DNA from: Rhodopirellula sp. P2
Lineage (GTDB): Bacteria > Planctomycetota > Planctomycetia > Pirellulales > Pirellulaceae
NCBI RefSeq assembly: GCF_028768465.1
Contig: NZ_CP118225.1
Span: 5,065,001-5,129,000 of the forward strand
Direction: 5' to 3'
Length of the DNA: 64,000 nt
Shown: positions 36,001 to 45,471 of the stretch, piece after piece
Layout: every line of letters begins with the position of its first letter
How positions within the stretch are numbered: the first letter of the stretch is position 1
Notes under the pieces: generated by a model
What the model was told of the DNA's origin: nothing
Database searches by the model: none
What the model saw: only the letters and a program-made list of their open reading frames with translations
Made by a program: the position numbers and the translations under genes

Positions 36001-36040
36001 TTCAATCGTGTGATCAGCTAGCAGTGGGACGGGATCTGAA

Positions 36041-37267
36041 TCAGCGGTTCAGTTCGATCCCGAACGTTCCACCGACCGCCAAGAAGCTTTGGTCGGAGGA
36101 TCCGATCTCAGTCAGTGCATCGTCTCGGTGGGCGGCTCGTCCTAGCCCTTTGGCCAGGTCGAAGATTTGGAATCCACCTCGAACATGAATCATGTTGGTC
36201 AGCTGATAACCCAGATCGGCCCGCACGTCGTAACCGATGAAGAAGGTGTCATCGCGGTAGTGCTCGACCTTGTTCTCGGTGCGGTAAAACGACGTGACTT
36301 CTGAGTCAGCACCGAAACCATCGTAGAACGTATTCTCAGCCACAGTGTATCTCGACGCATGCTGAAGGTTGACGCCGCTGAAGGCCCGGAACTCGGCTGA
36401 GTAGCGGAAGCGGTTGACAAACTTGAAGTATCGAAATCCGAGTTGCATGGTGTACATCTCGTTGTCAACTTTGGTGATGTCCTGATCCAATCGTTCATAC
36501 GCATCGTCGTTGACACCGAGGTCGACGAAGTATGGGTTCTCAGTCAGTTCCGTTGTCCCCGGGAGAATCGTCGCACCGTCTTCACGAGTCCGTGAATACC
36601 TGCGAGTCACCGCCTGGTCGTCCAAGGTGACGAACCGGACACCGACCATGGGCTCGAGGATTCCACCGTAGTGATACGGTTCCATTCGCCAAGTTTTGTT
36701 GATTTCGTAGCTGTCGTATTCGACGAAGTTGGTCGAGCGACCGATCTCGTAGAATCGCGTGTCGTAACCGAAGTTGTTGTTGTCATCGGTGAGCACGTTG
36801 GTGCCAAACTGGCCGCCGGGGAATTCGGGATCCCCTTCCAACTGAGTCACATTGAGACGGTTGATACGCTCAGCACGAGTGTATTCAGCCGCACGAATGT
36901 CCAGATCCGACCATCCGAACAACCAACCGCTGTCTTCTCGCGGCTTCATGTAACCGAACTCGTAGCGATTTCCCTCGCCATAATCGAGTTGGTACTCGCC
37001 ACTGTCGCCTCCGACAGTTGTCGCTTCACCCTCAGGGCGTTTGCCCCACAAGTGCAGCTTGTCATAAGTTCCGAACCAGCCCGTGTGAGCCCGTTTTTTC
37101 GGTTTTGCATCCACGATGTCAGCATCGTAGATTGGTTCAAACCACTGAAAGTCAGGGTCAAACGCGAAAGGGTCCGCCAATGCATGTTCCTGGGCGGACA
37201 CCGAAGCGCCACCAGCAAAAACCGCCAGGGCTGCCAATAGTTTTGCAGTCAGCTTCCGTACCGACAT
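36041..37267 (-). CDS. Putative outer-membrane beta-barrel protein
   Basis: This 408-residue protein has a signal peptide (KLLAALAVFAGGASVSAQEH) followed by a body of alternating-polarity strands rich in aromatic residues at strand ends, for example EYQLDYGEGNRYEFGYMKPR, MYTMQLGFRYFKFVNRFRYS and FFIGYDVRADLGYQLTNMIH, and it ends in a barrel-like closing strand GGTFGIELNR. The pattern suggests a large planctomycete outer-membrane barrel (BBP7-like), but strand counting by eye is unreliable. The gene stands alone, with a divergent helical-repeat gene upstream and a clear terminator downstream, so it is probably strongly and independently expressed. Confidence 0.7.
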   Translation of the reverse strand: MSVRKLTAKLLAALAVFAGGASVSAQEHALADPFAFDPDFQWFEPIYDADIVDAKPKKRAHTGWFGTYDKLHLWGKRPEGEATTVGGDSGEYQLDYGEGNRYEFGYMKPREDSGWLFGWSDLDIRAAEYTRAERINRLNVTQLEGDPEFPGGQFGTNVLTDDNNNFGYDTRFYEIGRSTNFVEYDSYEINKTWRMEPYHYGGILEPMVGVRFVTLDDQAVTRRYSRTREDGATILPGTTELTENPYFVDLGVNDDAYERLDQDITKVDNEMYTMQLGFRYFKFVNRFRYSAEFRAFSGVNLQHASRYTVAENTFYDGFGADSEVTSFYRTENKVEHYRDDTFFIGYDVRADLGYQLTNMIHVRGGFQIFDLAKGLGRAAHRDDALTEIGSSDQSFLAVGGTFGIELNR

Positions 37268-37615
37268 CGTTGTTCCACCGTCATGCTAGGAGTTGCCGTC
37301 ACGTTCAATTGAGAACTGGCTCAACCAACGTCACTGCTGATCACTGTTAAGTCCCGCCGCCGCCCCACTTTCTGAGCAAACCGCATTGGGTTGTGCCGGT
37401 AGTATCGGTTCGTCCGATCGAAAAGGCTTAGCCAGATTGCTGGTCAAAACGGTAAAACCTTCAAAAACTGATCCACCGAACCTTTCGTTTCGAACGTCAT
37501 TGCCTCCTCAATCGGCATATTTCCCCGTTTCCGTCGGCGTTTCCCCTGCCTGTGAAGGCTGGCCGTTTTCGAATTGATCTTGTTGTCGGAACGCATGGGT
37601 CGGCACAATCCCGCC
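37268..37615. other. Divergent intergenic region
   Basis: This stretch lies between the start of the barrel-protein gene (minus) and that of the helical-repeat protein (plus) and must hold both promoters. No conserved promoter boxes, riboswitch or small RNA could be identified by eye. Confidence 0.5.
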
Positions 37616-38989
37616 ATGCTGACGTCCCCTTCCGAATCGCTTTCCACGGCCGACACGCCGAACCCATTCTCAATTGCCTTGCCTCCCGCTGGTGGAGCCA
37701 AGCAACGGTTCGTGCACGCCTTGCAATTCCTGGCGATTGCCGCCGCAGTGACTGCGATCTGGTTGCTGGCCACGGTCTACGGCAAGCAGTACCTGCTGAA
37801 CCAACTCGTTCAAGAACTGCCAACGCTCGACGCCACCGAGAAGAGCGATCGGTTGATCCAAATCGCGGGGTTTGGAATCGAAGCCATCCAGCCGCTGTCC
37901 AGCAGCTTGATGGATGACGAGGACGCCGTCTCGGAAGTTGCCTTTGGTTTGCTGAACCAACTGCAAAACGACTGGACCACTCTGTCCCCTGAGCTGGCCG
38001 CCCGATCCCACCAAAAGCTGATCGAAGGCATTCACGCAAACCTACAAGCCAAACCACGCGCTGAATGGACCTCGCGTCAAACCGCCCGCTCGCGTTCGCT
38101 GCTTCGCCAAACGATGTTGGAATTCGCCGGCACGGAGACGCTCGGCGATACAGAACTGGACGAAGAAGTCCGACAACTGATCGCAACCGTTTCACAAGGA
38201 TCACGCGAAACGTTGGCACAACTCGATCAACCGACGATGACACTTGCCAAAACGCCGGTCACAACCACCGACGTCAACGAACTGCCCAGTGCCGACACGG
38301 AATCCATGTGGACGGACTGGCCGCCATCGCGTCCCGTCGAAATCATTCGCTCAGGAACGCCGAACACTCAGGCCGTCCAAGTCCGGGAAACGGCCACACG
38401 ACTGCAAACGCAACCGGCCGATGCTTCGCAAGAGGGATCCAGCGCCCAGCTGGAACCTGTCCCAGACGGGGTCACGGTGCCTTTGACACAGGTCCCAGGT
38501 TCTCCGAACGGAACGCCTGCACAGCGAGCCTCCGGGACGCCTCGTTTGGCAAGGTCCACCGACGGACGAGTCCTTCGCGTCAACGCGGAACTGACGGGGT
38601 CACCGTTCACCGCCATGGACGACGAAACCATCTTGCGACATCTGGGTCACCCCAACGCGTCGCTGGCCGAACAAGCTCACGCGGAACTGATCAGCCGCGG
38701 ATTCACCAAGGTCCAATTGGAATTTGGGACTGCGATCGCCGTCGCAGAGCCCAAAGATCGGATCACGTTGATCGATTCGATGCTGCAATCCGGAGGCCTC
38801 AACGCTTGGCCTTGGTTGTCGATGCTGCTGGACGATTCGGATCGCCACGTTCGATTGCATGTGATCACAATCTTGGCACCGTCGAAGAACCGAACCGTTC
38901 AACAGCGTTTGCACGAACGCTTGAAAGTCGAATCTGACCTTCACGTTGCGACCAAGATTCGCAAAGTCCTTGACCTTCGCGGAAACTAA
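37616..38989 (+). CDS. Membrane-anchored protein with C-terminal HEAT-like repeats
   Basis: This 457-residue protein has a polar N terminus, a membrane helix at about residues 38-56 (FLAIAAAVTAIWLLATVYGK), helical segments of HEAT type (LIQIAGFGIEAIQPLSSSLM, DDEDAVSEVAFGLLNQLQND), a Pro/Thr/Gln-rich linker of about 120 residues, and a second set of HEAT-like helices at the C terminus (ILRHLGHPNASLAEQAHAEL, LDDSDRHVRLHVITILAPS). No catalytic motif is seen. The start at 37616 is chosen over an earlier in-frame codon because the membrane helix and composition are unaffected and GTCGG-rich sequence upstream is not a good start context; uncertainty remains. Function unknown. Confidence 0.7.
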   Translation: MLTSPSESLSTADTPNPFSIALPPAGGAKQRFVHALQFLAIAAAVTAIWLLATVYGKQYLLNQLVQELPTLDATEKSDRLIQIAGFGIEAIQPLSSSLMDDEDAVSEVAFGLLNQLQNDWTTLSPELAARSHQKLIEGIHANLQAKPRAEWTSRQTARSRSLLRQTMLEFAGTETLGDTELDEEVRQLIATVSQGSRETLAQLDQPTMTLAKTPVTTTDVNELPSADTESMWTDWPPSRPVEIIRSGTPNTQAVQVRETATRLQTQPADASQEGSSAQLEPVPDGVTVPLTQVPGSPNGTPAQRASGTPRLARSTDGRVLRVNAELTGSPFTAMDDETILRHLGHPNASLAEQAHAELISRGFTKVQLEFGTAIAVAEPKDRITLIDSMLQSGGLNAWPWLSMLLDDSDRHVRLHVITILAPSKNRTVQQRLHERLKVESDLHVATKIRKVLDLRGN

Positions 38990-39078
38990 TCGACAGCCCG
39001 ATCAGTCGACTGCCGGTCGGCACGGCATGCCTCACAAGGCGGCCCTGCCGACGATTCAGTGGCTTCGTTGACCTGCGT

Positions 39079-39972
39079 TCAGTCCGCCAAGGCGGAGCGA
39101 ATTTCAGCAGGGCGGTTGGTGGTGATGCTCTCAAAACCGAGACCGACCAACTGCTTGGCAACCGCAGGGTCATCGATTGTCCAACCATGCATGGCACACC
39201 CCGCCGCTCGAACAGCATCGCAGAAGTCCTGGCTCAGAACCGAACCGAGCAATCCGGCGTTGACTTGCGTTCCAAACCCAGTGGCATCGGTGGCCTTCAG
39301 ACTCTTCTGAACGTCATCAATCCCCGGGGTCAAACTGCCGTCCGCTTGCTTCTTGTACGAGGTCAACCAATTGCAGTCGTACGGCATCATCTCGCGAGCT
39401 TGGCGAACGACTGCCTGATTGAAGCAGATGATCGTGATCTGTTCTGGCTTCAAAGTGCATTCGTCCAACTGCTGCTTCAGCGTCGGCAGGATCTCCGGTC
39501 CACATTTAATTTCGATGAAGATTCCTTTCCCCTCTGGAATCGTCGCCAAAACTTCTCGCAGCGTCGGGATTTGCTCGCCGGCGTAGCGTTCATGTTTCCA
39601 GGTGCCGAAGTCCAGTTTGCGGAGCTGTTCCAGCGTCGCCTCGGCAACCTTCAACGACGGTGAGCCCGGCGCAGTGCGTTCAGTGGTCTTGTCATGCACG
39701 CAAACGATTTCGCCATCGGACGACAGGTAGAAGTCGCCTTCAATCGCGTCCGCGTTTTCTTCCCAGGCGAGATTGAACGCGGACAACGTGTTTTCCGGGG
39801 CCGTGTAAGACGAGCCACGGTGGGCCACAATCATTGGCACCGACTTCGAAGGGCTCGCACTTTCGTTGGCGTCCGCGATCTGCGGCGACACCCAACTGAG
39901 GCACGCGAACAAAGAAAAAGCCGCCGCGAAACGAGTCGCGACGGCGCAGAGTGTTGTGTCAATCAAAGTCAT
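39079..39972 (-). CDS. Secreted glycerophosphodiester phosphodiesterase
   Basis: This 297-residue protein has a signal peptide (AFSLFACLSWVSPQIADA) and the GDPD TIM barrel: the catalytic HRG at His51-Arg52, the metal ligands in PENTLSAFNLA (Glu60, Asn61), the EGD triad (Glu78, Asp80) and HDKTTERT with His93-Asp94 further on. The motif set is complete, so it should hydrolyse glycerophosphodiesters to glycerol 3-phosphate and an alcohol outside the cytoplasm, for phosphorus or phospholipid turnover. It follows the DUF1598 gene on the same strand with only 6 bp between, so the two probably form an operon. Confidence 0.92.
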   Translation of the reverse strand: MTLIDTTLCAVATRFAAAFSLFACLSWVSPQIADANESASPSKSVPMIVAHRGSSYTAPENTLSAFNLAWEENADAIEGDFYLSSDGEIVCVHDKTTERTAPGSPSLKVAEATLEQLRKLDFGTWKHERYAGEQIPTLREVLATIPEGKGIFIEIKCGPEILPTLKQQLDECTLKPEQITIICFNQAVVRQAREMMPYDCNWLTSYKKQADGSLTPGIDDVQKSLKATDATGFGTQVNAGLLGSVLSQDFCDAVRAAGCAMHGWTIDDPAVAKQLVGLGFESITTNRPAEIRSALAD

Positions 39973-39978
39973 CTTGAA

Positions 39979-41403
39979 TCAGTCCCACCACCATTGGCCG
40001 GGCGCCAATTGTTCTGGCCCCGAGGAATGTTTGACCTGCACGTGCTGGCCTTCAGTGTCGATTGTGACGTGGTCTTTCTTCAATGCAATCCGTGGCTGAA
40101 CGTTCACGCCGCCTCCCAGTGGAGTCATCAACGTGTTGCCTCGCCAGATCGCATTCACAGCGGTTTCGACCTTTTCAGGTGCGGTGTAAGTCTGCACGCT
40201 GACTTTGCTTTCATCGCCCAAAACTGGCATCGCCCAGTTGGCTTGCCCGTAGAAGTCTTGCTCGTGAATGTAAGCGGCTGCGATTGAAAGATCGATCAAC
40301 TGACGCAGTTCCGCGTAGACGCGAACTCGGTCAGCAATCTGGTTGTACTTTTCAGTGAACTCTTTCGTGAACGCTTGGCTGGCTCGGTTCACGCGGCCGG
40401 TACCAACGCGAGCACCGTCACCTTGGACACGTTCGTTGGCGCCAACCAACTGAACACCACGTTCGTTGATTCGCATGGCCAGGTTGTCTTCGCTGACCGA
40501 GACCCCGTCGTAATTGGGCTGGAAGTACCAACGTTCCATCGAGTTCGCTGAGACGGTCACGGGATTGGTGCGCGAGACATAACTGCGAACGGGAACCGGC
40601 AACTGTTCCAAACCGATGCCGATCAACTTCATGCGGTAATCGGCTTCCACCAACACGCGAGCAAAGTGGCTGGCCGCTGGGATGCCTTCGATGGTGACGG
40701 TTTGCAGACCCAAGTTTTCTTTCAGCCCGCGGACGAGCTGCAGGGTGTCACCGCGACCGGCACGTCCCCCCACTCGCATCAGGAACTGCTGCATCCGCTG
40801 CAGGCCTTCCGGGGTGGGGTCAATCGAGACCGAAATCACGCGGGCAGGTTTGCCCTGAGGTGGAAACGCTCGCAAAGCAACCACGACGTCTTCCAACAAA
40901 ACGCTGGGACGTCCCGACTGCATGCCGACGAAACGATCGGTCGCGTCAGCCACATAACCTTCGGCTGGCCCAGCCAGCACGATGTCGTTTGTTTCAGGAT
41001 AGAAGAACACGTACTCAACCGAGGTCAGTCCGGCCATCGCAAGCATTTCAGCTGGAAGCGGACGATCGGCTTCGACGTATTCGGAAATCGCTGCTTCCAG
41101 GCGATTCAGCGAAACCTTTCGTAGTTGGCTGGTTTCCATCGACTCACCCGGAACCGCATTGGCACGCGATTGCAACCATTGCTGACGAGCCAAGCGTGGG
41201 TCGATCGTGCGAACCTTCAAAACGCCGGTCGGATCGACGTCGACACCAGCGGGCTGGCTGCCAAAGTTGTTCGTGACGTCGCCGCCCGCGCCACCGCCAC
41301 CGTCTTGGCCGAAGCTGGAGGGAGCCAACGCAATCGCCAACAACGCTGCGAACGCGAAACTGGCCAAGGTGCGAATTCGAGAGTGGCGATCGATCAGTCG
41401 CAT
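39979..41403 (-). CDS. DUF1598 secreted protein
   Basis: This 474-residue protein begins with a signal peptide (LASFAFAALLAIALAPSSFG), a Gly-rich linker and then the DUF1598 domain. The latter has recognisable blocks such as YVFFYPETNDIVLAGPAEGY, LQRMQQFLMRVGGRAGRGDT and WYFQPNYDGVSVSEDNLAMR. The family is nearly limited to planctomycetes and its function is unknown; the beta-rich body and export suggest a periplasmic or surface role. Upstream is a 650-bp gene-free stretch, and directly downstream the glycerophosphodiesterase gene. Confidence 0.9.
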   Translation of the reverse strand: MRLIDRHSRIRTLASFAFAALLAIALAPSSFGQDGGGGAGGDVTNNFGSQPAGVDVDPTGVLKVRTIDPRLARQQWLQSRANAVPGESMETSQLRKVSLNRLEAAISEYVEADRPLPAEMLAMAGLTSVEYVFFYPETNDIVLAGPAEGYVADATDRFVGMQSGRPSVLLEDVVVALRAFPPQGKPARVISVSIDPTPEGLQRMQQFLMRVGGRAGRGDTLQLVRGLKENLGLQTVTIEGIPAASHFARVLVEADYRMKLIGIGLEQLPVPVRSYVSRTNPVTVSANSMERWYFQPNYDGVSVSEDNLAMRINERGVQLVGANERVQGDGARVGTGRVNRASQAFTKEFTEKYNQIADRVRVYAELRQLIDLSIAAAYIHEQDFYGQANWAMPVLGDESKVSVQTYTAPEKVETAVNAIWRGNTLMTPLGGGVNVQPRIALKKDHVTIDTEGQHVQVKHSSGPEQLAPGQWWWD

Positions 41404-42061
41404 CGGTGGATTCTTTTGCAGAGAAGAACGTCGAGAGTGAGAATGAGGGCCGCCGTCGATCGAATCTCGACCGGCAGCCGAACCTCAGTCTAATAACGCG
41501 ATCGGAAAACCTCAATGAAATTCCGGAGTGCCTTTCCTCTGGACCGAGTCCGCTGATCTGGCAACGCAGTTTTTGCGATTCAAAAGCCGAGCTCTCGAAG
41601 TTGTCCGGCCAGGCGACCGCCCCCGGTGTCGATCCACGCTCTCCACCCCCAAACCAAACGAATTCCCGCTGCAATCGGCTCAGAACCGGTGCAATTTGGC
41701 TCCGAACCAGCCCGGGAAACCACTGCGACATCGCAATCAATGAGTGGAACCAGCGAGCGTCCTTGGGTGGCGTGCCGGGCGAGCTGCTCCGCTCCGCGAC
41801 GGCAAAATGATCGATGAGTCAGCCTTTGGGTTTGCCGCGCTCACCGCGGCCAAGGGCCGAAATTGGGCCGATTGCAGCGGTTCTGTCAGCAGCAACGTGA
41901 AATGTATGGAGCCAATCGGTGGCAGCAATCCTCCCTTGGGCCTTTTCGCCCCGCCCCAGTCATTTACACTGCTGGCCCCCGCGTGAGCCGCTGCGGCACG
42001 CTTGGATCGCCGCAAACCGGGCCATCACGCCCCCATCTAACACACGAACAAAAGTACAGCT
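41404..42061. other. Intergenic region upstream of gnd
   Basis: About 650 bp separate the divergent DUF1598 and gnd genes. Open frames of 60-130 codons exist on both strands, but none has a plausible product, and composition matches antisense or random reading. It should hold both promoters. I see a short direct-like recurrence (TCAGAACCGGTGCAATTTGGC, then a variant), but no clear regulatory site or RNA. Confidence 0.5.
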
Positions 42062-43540
42062 ATGAGTGGTGATTGTGATTTCGGCCTGATTGGTCTGGCC
42101 GTCATGGGCGAGAATCTGGCCTTGAACGTTGAGAGCCGCGGCTACAAAGTTGCTGTCTACAACCGCACCACATCCAAAGTTGACGCTTTGATGGAAGGTC
42201 GTGCGAAGGGCAAAAACTTCGTCGGCTGTCACTCGATTGAAGAATTCGTCAAATCAGTCAAACGACCTCGCAAGCTGATGATGCTGGTCAAAGCCGGCCC
42301 AGCCGTGGACGCTTTGATCGAGCAGCTTTTGCCGCACTGCGAACCCGGCGACATCATCATTGATGGTGGCAATGAGTACTACGTCAACACGGAACGACGC
42401 ACCAAACAGGTCGAAGAAGCTGGCATGTTGTACGTCGGTTGCGGCGTCAGCGGTGGCGAAGAAGGTGCCCTCAAAGGTCCTTCGCTGATGCCCGGCGGAA
42501 GTGCTGCGGCATGGCCTCACATCAAAGAAATGTTCCAAGCGATCGCAGCCAAGGTCGGCCCCAACAACGACATCCCTTGCTGCGAATGGCTGGGTGCCGG
42601 CGGTGCGGGCAACTACGTCAAAATGGTTCACAATGGCATTGAATACGGCGACATGCAGTTGATCTGCGAAGCCTATCAATTGCTGAAAGAGCTCGGCGGC
42701 TTGTCCAACGACGAACTGTACGACGTGTTCGATGACTGGAACCGTGGTGAACTGCAAAGCTACTTGATCGAGATCACCCGCGACATCTTCAGCGTCAAAG
42801 ACGACCAAGGCGGCGACGGATTCCTCGTCGACCAAATCATGGACGTGGCCGGTGCAAAGGGCACAGGCAAATGGATGAGCCAACTGGCTCTCGACCTGGG
42901 CGTCCCCAGCACGCTGGTCACGACCGCCGTGTTCGCTCGCGGATTGTCAGCCCAAAAGGAAGCCCGCACACGCGCCAGCAAGACCCTCAACGGTCCCGCT
43001 GAAACAGCCAACCCTGAAATGCGTGCGATCGCTGAATCACTGGTCGGTGACCGTGCTGAATTCGTCGAAGCGGTTCGCCAAGCACTTTATGCTTCCAAGA
43101 TCGTTTCCTACGCCCAAGGCTTTGTTCAATTGCAAGCCGCGTCGGCTGAGCACAATTGGGGACTCGATTACGGTGCCGCTGCACTGCTGTGGCGAGGTGG
43201 TTGCATCATCCGTGCTCAATTCCTGGACCGGATCAAAGAAGCCTTCGACGCCGATCCCAACTTGGAAAACCTGCTGTTGGCCAAGTACTTCGAAGACGCC
43301 GTCGAAAACGCGCAAGCGAAGTGGCGGAAGGTCGTTGCCGTCGCATCGGTCATGGGCATCCCCGTCCCCGCGTTCAGCACCGCGCTTTGCTACTACGACG
43401 GTTACCGCCTGGAACGCTTGCCGGCCAACCTGTTGCAAGCCCAACGCGATTACTTCGGTGCTCACACCTACCAACGCTTGGACAAAGAAGGTGCCTTCCA
43501 CAGCGAGTGGATCCAGCTTCGCAAAGAGCCCAAGGCTTAG
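42062..43540 (+). CDS. gnd: 6-phosphogluconate dehydrogenase, decarboxylating
   Basis: This 492-residue cytoplasmic enzyme oxidises and decarboxylates 6-phosphogluconate to ribulose 5-phosphate with NADP+, in the oxidative pentose phosphate pathway. The N-terminal Rossmann motif GLIGLAVMGENLALNVESRG and the NADP-typical YNRTTSKVD are present; the signature GEEGALKGPSLMPGG lies near residues 136-150. The catalytic residues are Lys187, Asn191 and Glu194 in YVKMVHNGIEYGDMQ. The length is that of the long, dimeric type. A strong hairpin terminator follows at about 50 bp. No zwf or pgl gene is next to it. Confidence 0.97.
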   Translation: MSGDCDFGLIGLAVMGENLALNVESRGYKVAVYNRTTSKVDALMEGRAKGKNFVGCHSIEEFVKSVKRPRKLMMLVKAGPAVDALIEQLLPHCEPGDIIIDGGNEYYVNTERRTKQVEEAGMLYVGCGVSGGEEGALKGPSLMPGGSAAAWPHIKEMFQAIAAKVGPNNDIPCCEWLGAGGAGNYVKMVHNGIEYGDMQLICEAYQLLKELGGLSNDELYDVFDDWNRGELQSYLIEITRDIFSVKDDQGGDGFLVDQIMDVAGAKGTGKWMSQLALDLGVPSTLVTTAVFARGLSAQKEARTRASKTLNGPAETANPEMRAIAESLVGDRAEFVEAVRQALYASKIVSYAQGFVQLQAASAEHNWGLDYGAAALLWRGGCIIRAQFLDRIKEAFDADPNLENLLLAKYFEDAVENAQAKWRKVVAVASVMGIPVPAFSTALCYYDGYRLERLPANLLQAQRDYFGAHTYQRLDKEGAFHSEWIQLRKEPKA

Positions 43541-43587
43541 TTTGCAAAGGGCAAACGATTGTTGCCCCAGTGATTGATCCAAGGCAG

Positions 43588-43616
43588 AAAAGGTCGGCAC
43601 CACGCCGGCCTTTTTT
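43588..43616 (+). terminator. Rho-independent terminator of gnd
   Basis: A 10-bp stem AAAGGTCGGC/GCCGGCCTTT (one G-U pair) with the 5-nt loop ACCAC, followed by six T residues, lies about 50 bp after the gnd stop codon. Confidence 0.85.
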
Positions 43617-43715
43617 CGTGTGTGCAAAGAAGTGGGCAGCGACCTAGAAGTCGGCGGCGACCAAGCGAAGCCCCGTTCCGACCAATTGGTGCTCCTGTGC
43701 CGAATCGACAACCGG

Positions 43716-43884
43716 GGCACACGCCCAAACGGCACTTACTTCACCCTCCCTCAGGGAGGGTCGGCCCGCTTCGGGCCGGGGAGGGCGAACTTAAAACCCG
43801 GTGTGTAGCCCTCCCCTCGCTTCGCTCGACCCTCCCAGGGGGAGGGTGAATTTGTAAAGTAAGTGCCATTCGGCACACGCCCAA
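43716..43884. repeat. 137-bp inverted-repeat element with flanking direct repeat
   Basis: The element at 43731-43867 is bounded by an imperfect terminal inverted repeat: the left arm GGCACTTACTTCACCCTCC (43731-43749) pairs with the right arm at 43841-43867, which carries an 8-nt insertion. Inside are further hairpins: CCCTCCC/GGGAGGG at 43744-43760, GGCCCG/CGGGCC at 43763-43777 and a GCTTCGC core near 43818. A 13-nt direct repeat GGCACACGCCCAA (43716-43728 and 43872-43884, extending to 17 nt with one mismatch) flanks it, which looks like a duplicated target site. There is no transposase, so it is MITE-like. It sits between gnd and a leftward gene. Confidence 0.82.
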
Positions 43885-43936
43885 CCGGCTGACTTGACGA
43901 TGCCAGCCACTCCTGCCTGCGGCAGGGCGATCCACG

Positions 43937-45292
43937 CTACTCCGCTGGCAAGCGGACGCGGACCACCGTCTCGCCCCACTCGACTTTCAAGTTGGCCTGG
44001 GTGGCAATGGACTGCGCCAATTGTTCCAGCGTTTGCTTGGTCGCATCAAGACTCACCAACGTTTGACTGCGGAGGGTGGCTTCATCCTCGATGACCAATT
44101 TTTTGGCAGCCGCACCCGCGAATTGCTGCAGCACCTCGCGGGCTGGTTTGTTCAACAACTTCAAGTCATAGGTGGCGTCGCGACCGGCCACGGCCACCTG
44201 AGCGGGGGCAGGTGCCGCCGCCCACTGCGTCGCCAAGGCAGCACGGTGCCCGGTTGGGTGCGTGTGAATGCGCAACATCTTTTTGCGAGTCTTCGGATCA
44301 CGCCCGGATCGAAACGAGGCCGTGGCATCGACCGCCCGAACCGCTCGCCGCAACTCCGCGTCACCACTCTCATCGGTGTCGCTGTTCTCAATCGGGTAAA
44401 CCATCAAGAAGCGAGCCTCTCGCCACTTCGTGTCGTCCGCGCCGATCACTTGCACCGCCACTGGCAGCGACTCGTCTCGGGATCGCAATCGCTGCAGCGG
44501 TGTTCCCTGGCGGGCAGCCATGCCAAACTCCCCCAACGCCAATGACGCCAGGTGCCATGGATCGACCTGCTGAAACTTGGCCGCCGGCCAGACGTCATGC
44601 GGAAACCATTCGAGCCCTCGGTCCTCTTTTTGCCCTCCGGTTTCCGCGCCGCCGGTGGCCGGCCGGCCCGCCGCCGCGTGAAGGATTGAATCAAGAGCGG
44701 TTGCGGACGCAGTCCCGCGAGGCCACTCCAAATCGATGGCTTGCGGCTTGGCCGAACTCACCAGATTGCCAAGCGTCCGATCAATCCATTCGGGCCGCCC
44801 GACCAGCAAAACCCCCGGGATCGGAAAAGCTTCCCATCCCAGTGGACGCGTCAGTTGGGTCATCGCCTGAGCAGCCGAGCCTCCTGCCAAATTCAGGGAC
44901 ACAATTTTTCCAGGATCGACCTCACCATCACGCCACCAGGTCCAGGGACGTCCGGGGCTGCCCGAACTCACTTGAGCGACGATCTGATCGATGGCTTCGT
45001 CCGCTGATTGGCCGTCGAGCGCCACCGTGATCACGGTTCGCGTGAAGGCGGCGGCCTGCAACGGTGTGTCCGATGGCGGCTGGCTGAACGCCGATAAAGG
45101 CGACACGACGGAAAACACCACGCCCAAAAACCAAAGTGCAGAACGGCCTGGGCAAAAATTCCCGAGGAACTTTCCCGCCGTTTTTCGCGGGTGACCCGAA
45201 ACGTCGAGGGTCGCCAGATCCAGCTCCTTTTCGCAGTCAGATCTGCTGTCAGCGAGGGGCAGGCAAAGCGGGAGAAGCGGTTGAGATAGCAT
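43937..45292 (-). CDS. Secreted protein of unknown function with secretin-like N-domain repeats
   Basis: This 451-residue protein has a long N terminus that includes a hydrophobic segment (residues about 50-68, ALWFLGVVFSVVSPLSAFSQ) acting as a signal or anchor. The body holds two similar modules of the STN/secretin-N type: FTRTVITVALDGQSADEAID and, at the end, YDLKLLNKPAREVLQQFAGA with AKKLVIEDEATLRSQTLVSL and LEQLAQSIATQANLKVEWGE. These folds occur in secretins and TonB-dependent transducers. The gene's 5' end overlaps the 5' extension of the divergent neighbour; the overlap is removed if both start further in. No partner is apparent. Confidence 0.65.
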   Translation of the reverse strand: MLSQPLLPLCLPLADSRSDCEKELDLATLDVSGHPRKTAGKFLGNFCPGRSALWFLGVVFSVVSPLSAFSQPPSDTPLQAAAFTRTVITVALDGQSADEAIDQIVAQVSSGSPGRPWTWWRDGEVDPGKIVSLNLAGGSAAQAMTQLTRPLGWEAFPIPGVLLVGRPEWIDRTLGNLVSSAKPQAIDLEWPRGTASATALDSILHAAAGRPATGGAETGGQKEDRGLEWFPHDVWPAAKFQQVDPWHLASLALGEFGMAARQGTPLQRLRSRDESLPVAVQVIGADDTKWREARFLMVYPIENSDTDESGDAELRRAVRAVDATASFRSGRDPKTRKKMLRIHTHPTGHRAALATQWAAAPAPAQVAVAGRDATYDLKLLNKPAREVLQQFAGAAAKKLVIEDEATLRSQTLVSLDATKQTLEQLAQSIATQANLKVEWGETVVRVRLPAE

Positions 45293-45471
45293 CCGACGAT
45301 CCGTGCAGTTGGAAAGTTCTTTTGGTGCGCCGTCTTGCCCGACAGCTTGATCGGTCTAACATCGAGAAGTCAAACCACAGCAGCCAAAATACCAATGAAT
45401 CGCCGGCACCGCGCCGTTTGACCCGCCCAATCCTCCCAGACCCTCCCGACCAGCCCAAGGTGGAATCGAAC

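Noticed and set aside
43741-43979. Small frames with GGSSEARGG-like sequence near 43.8 kb
   Set aside because: They read through the inverted-repeat element at 43731-43867.
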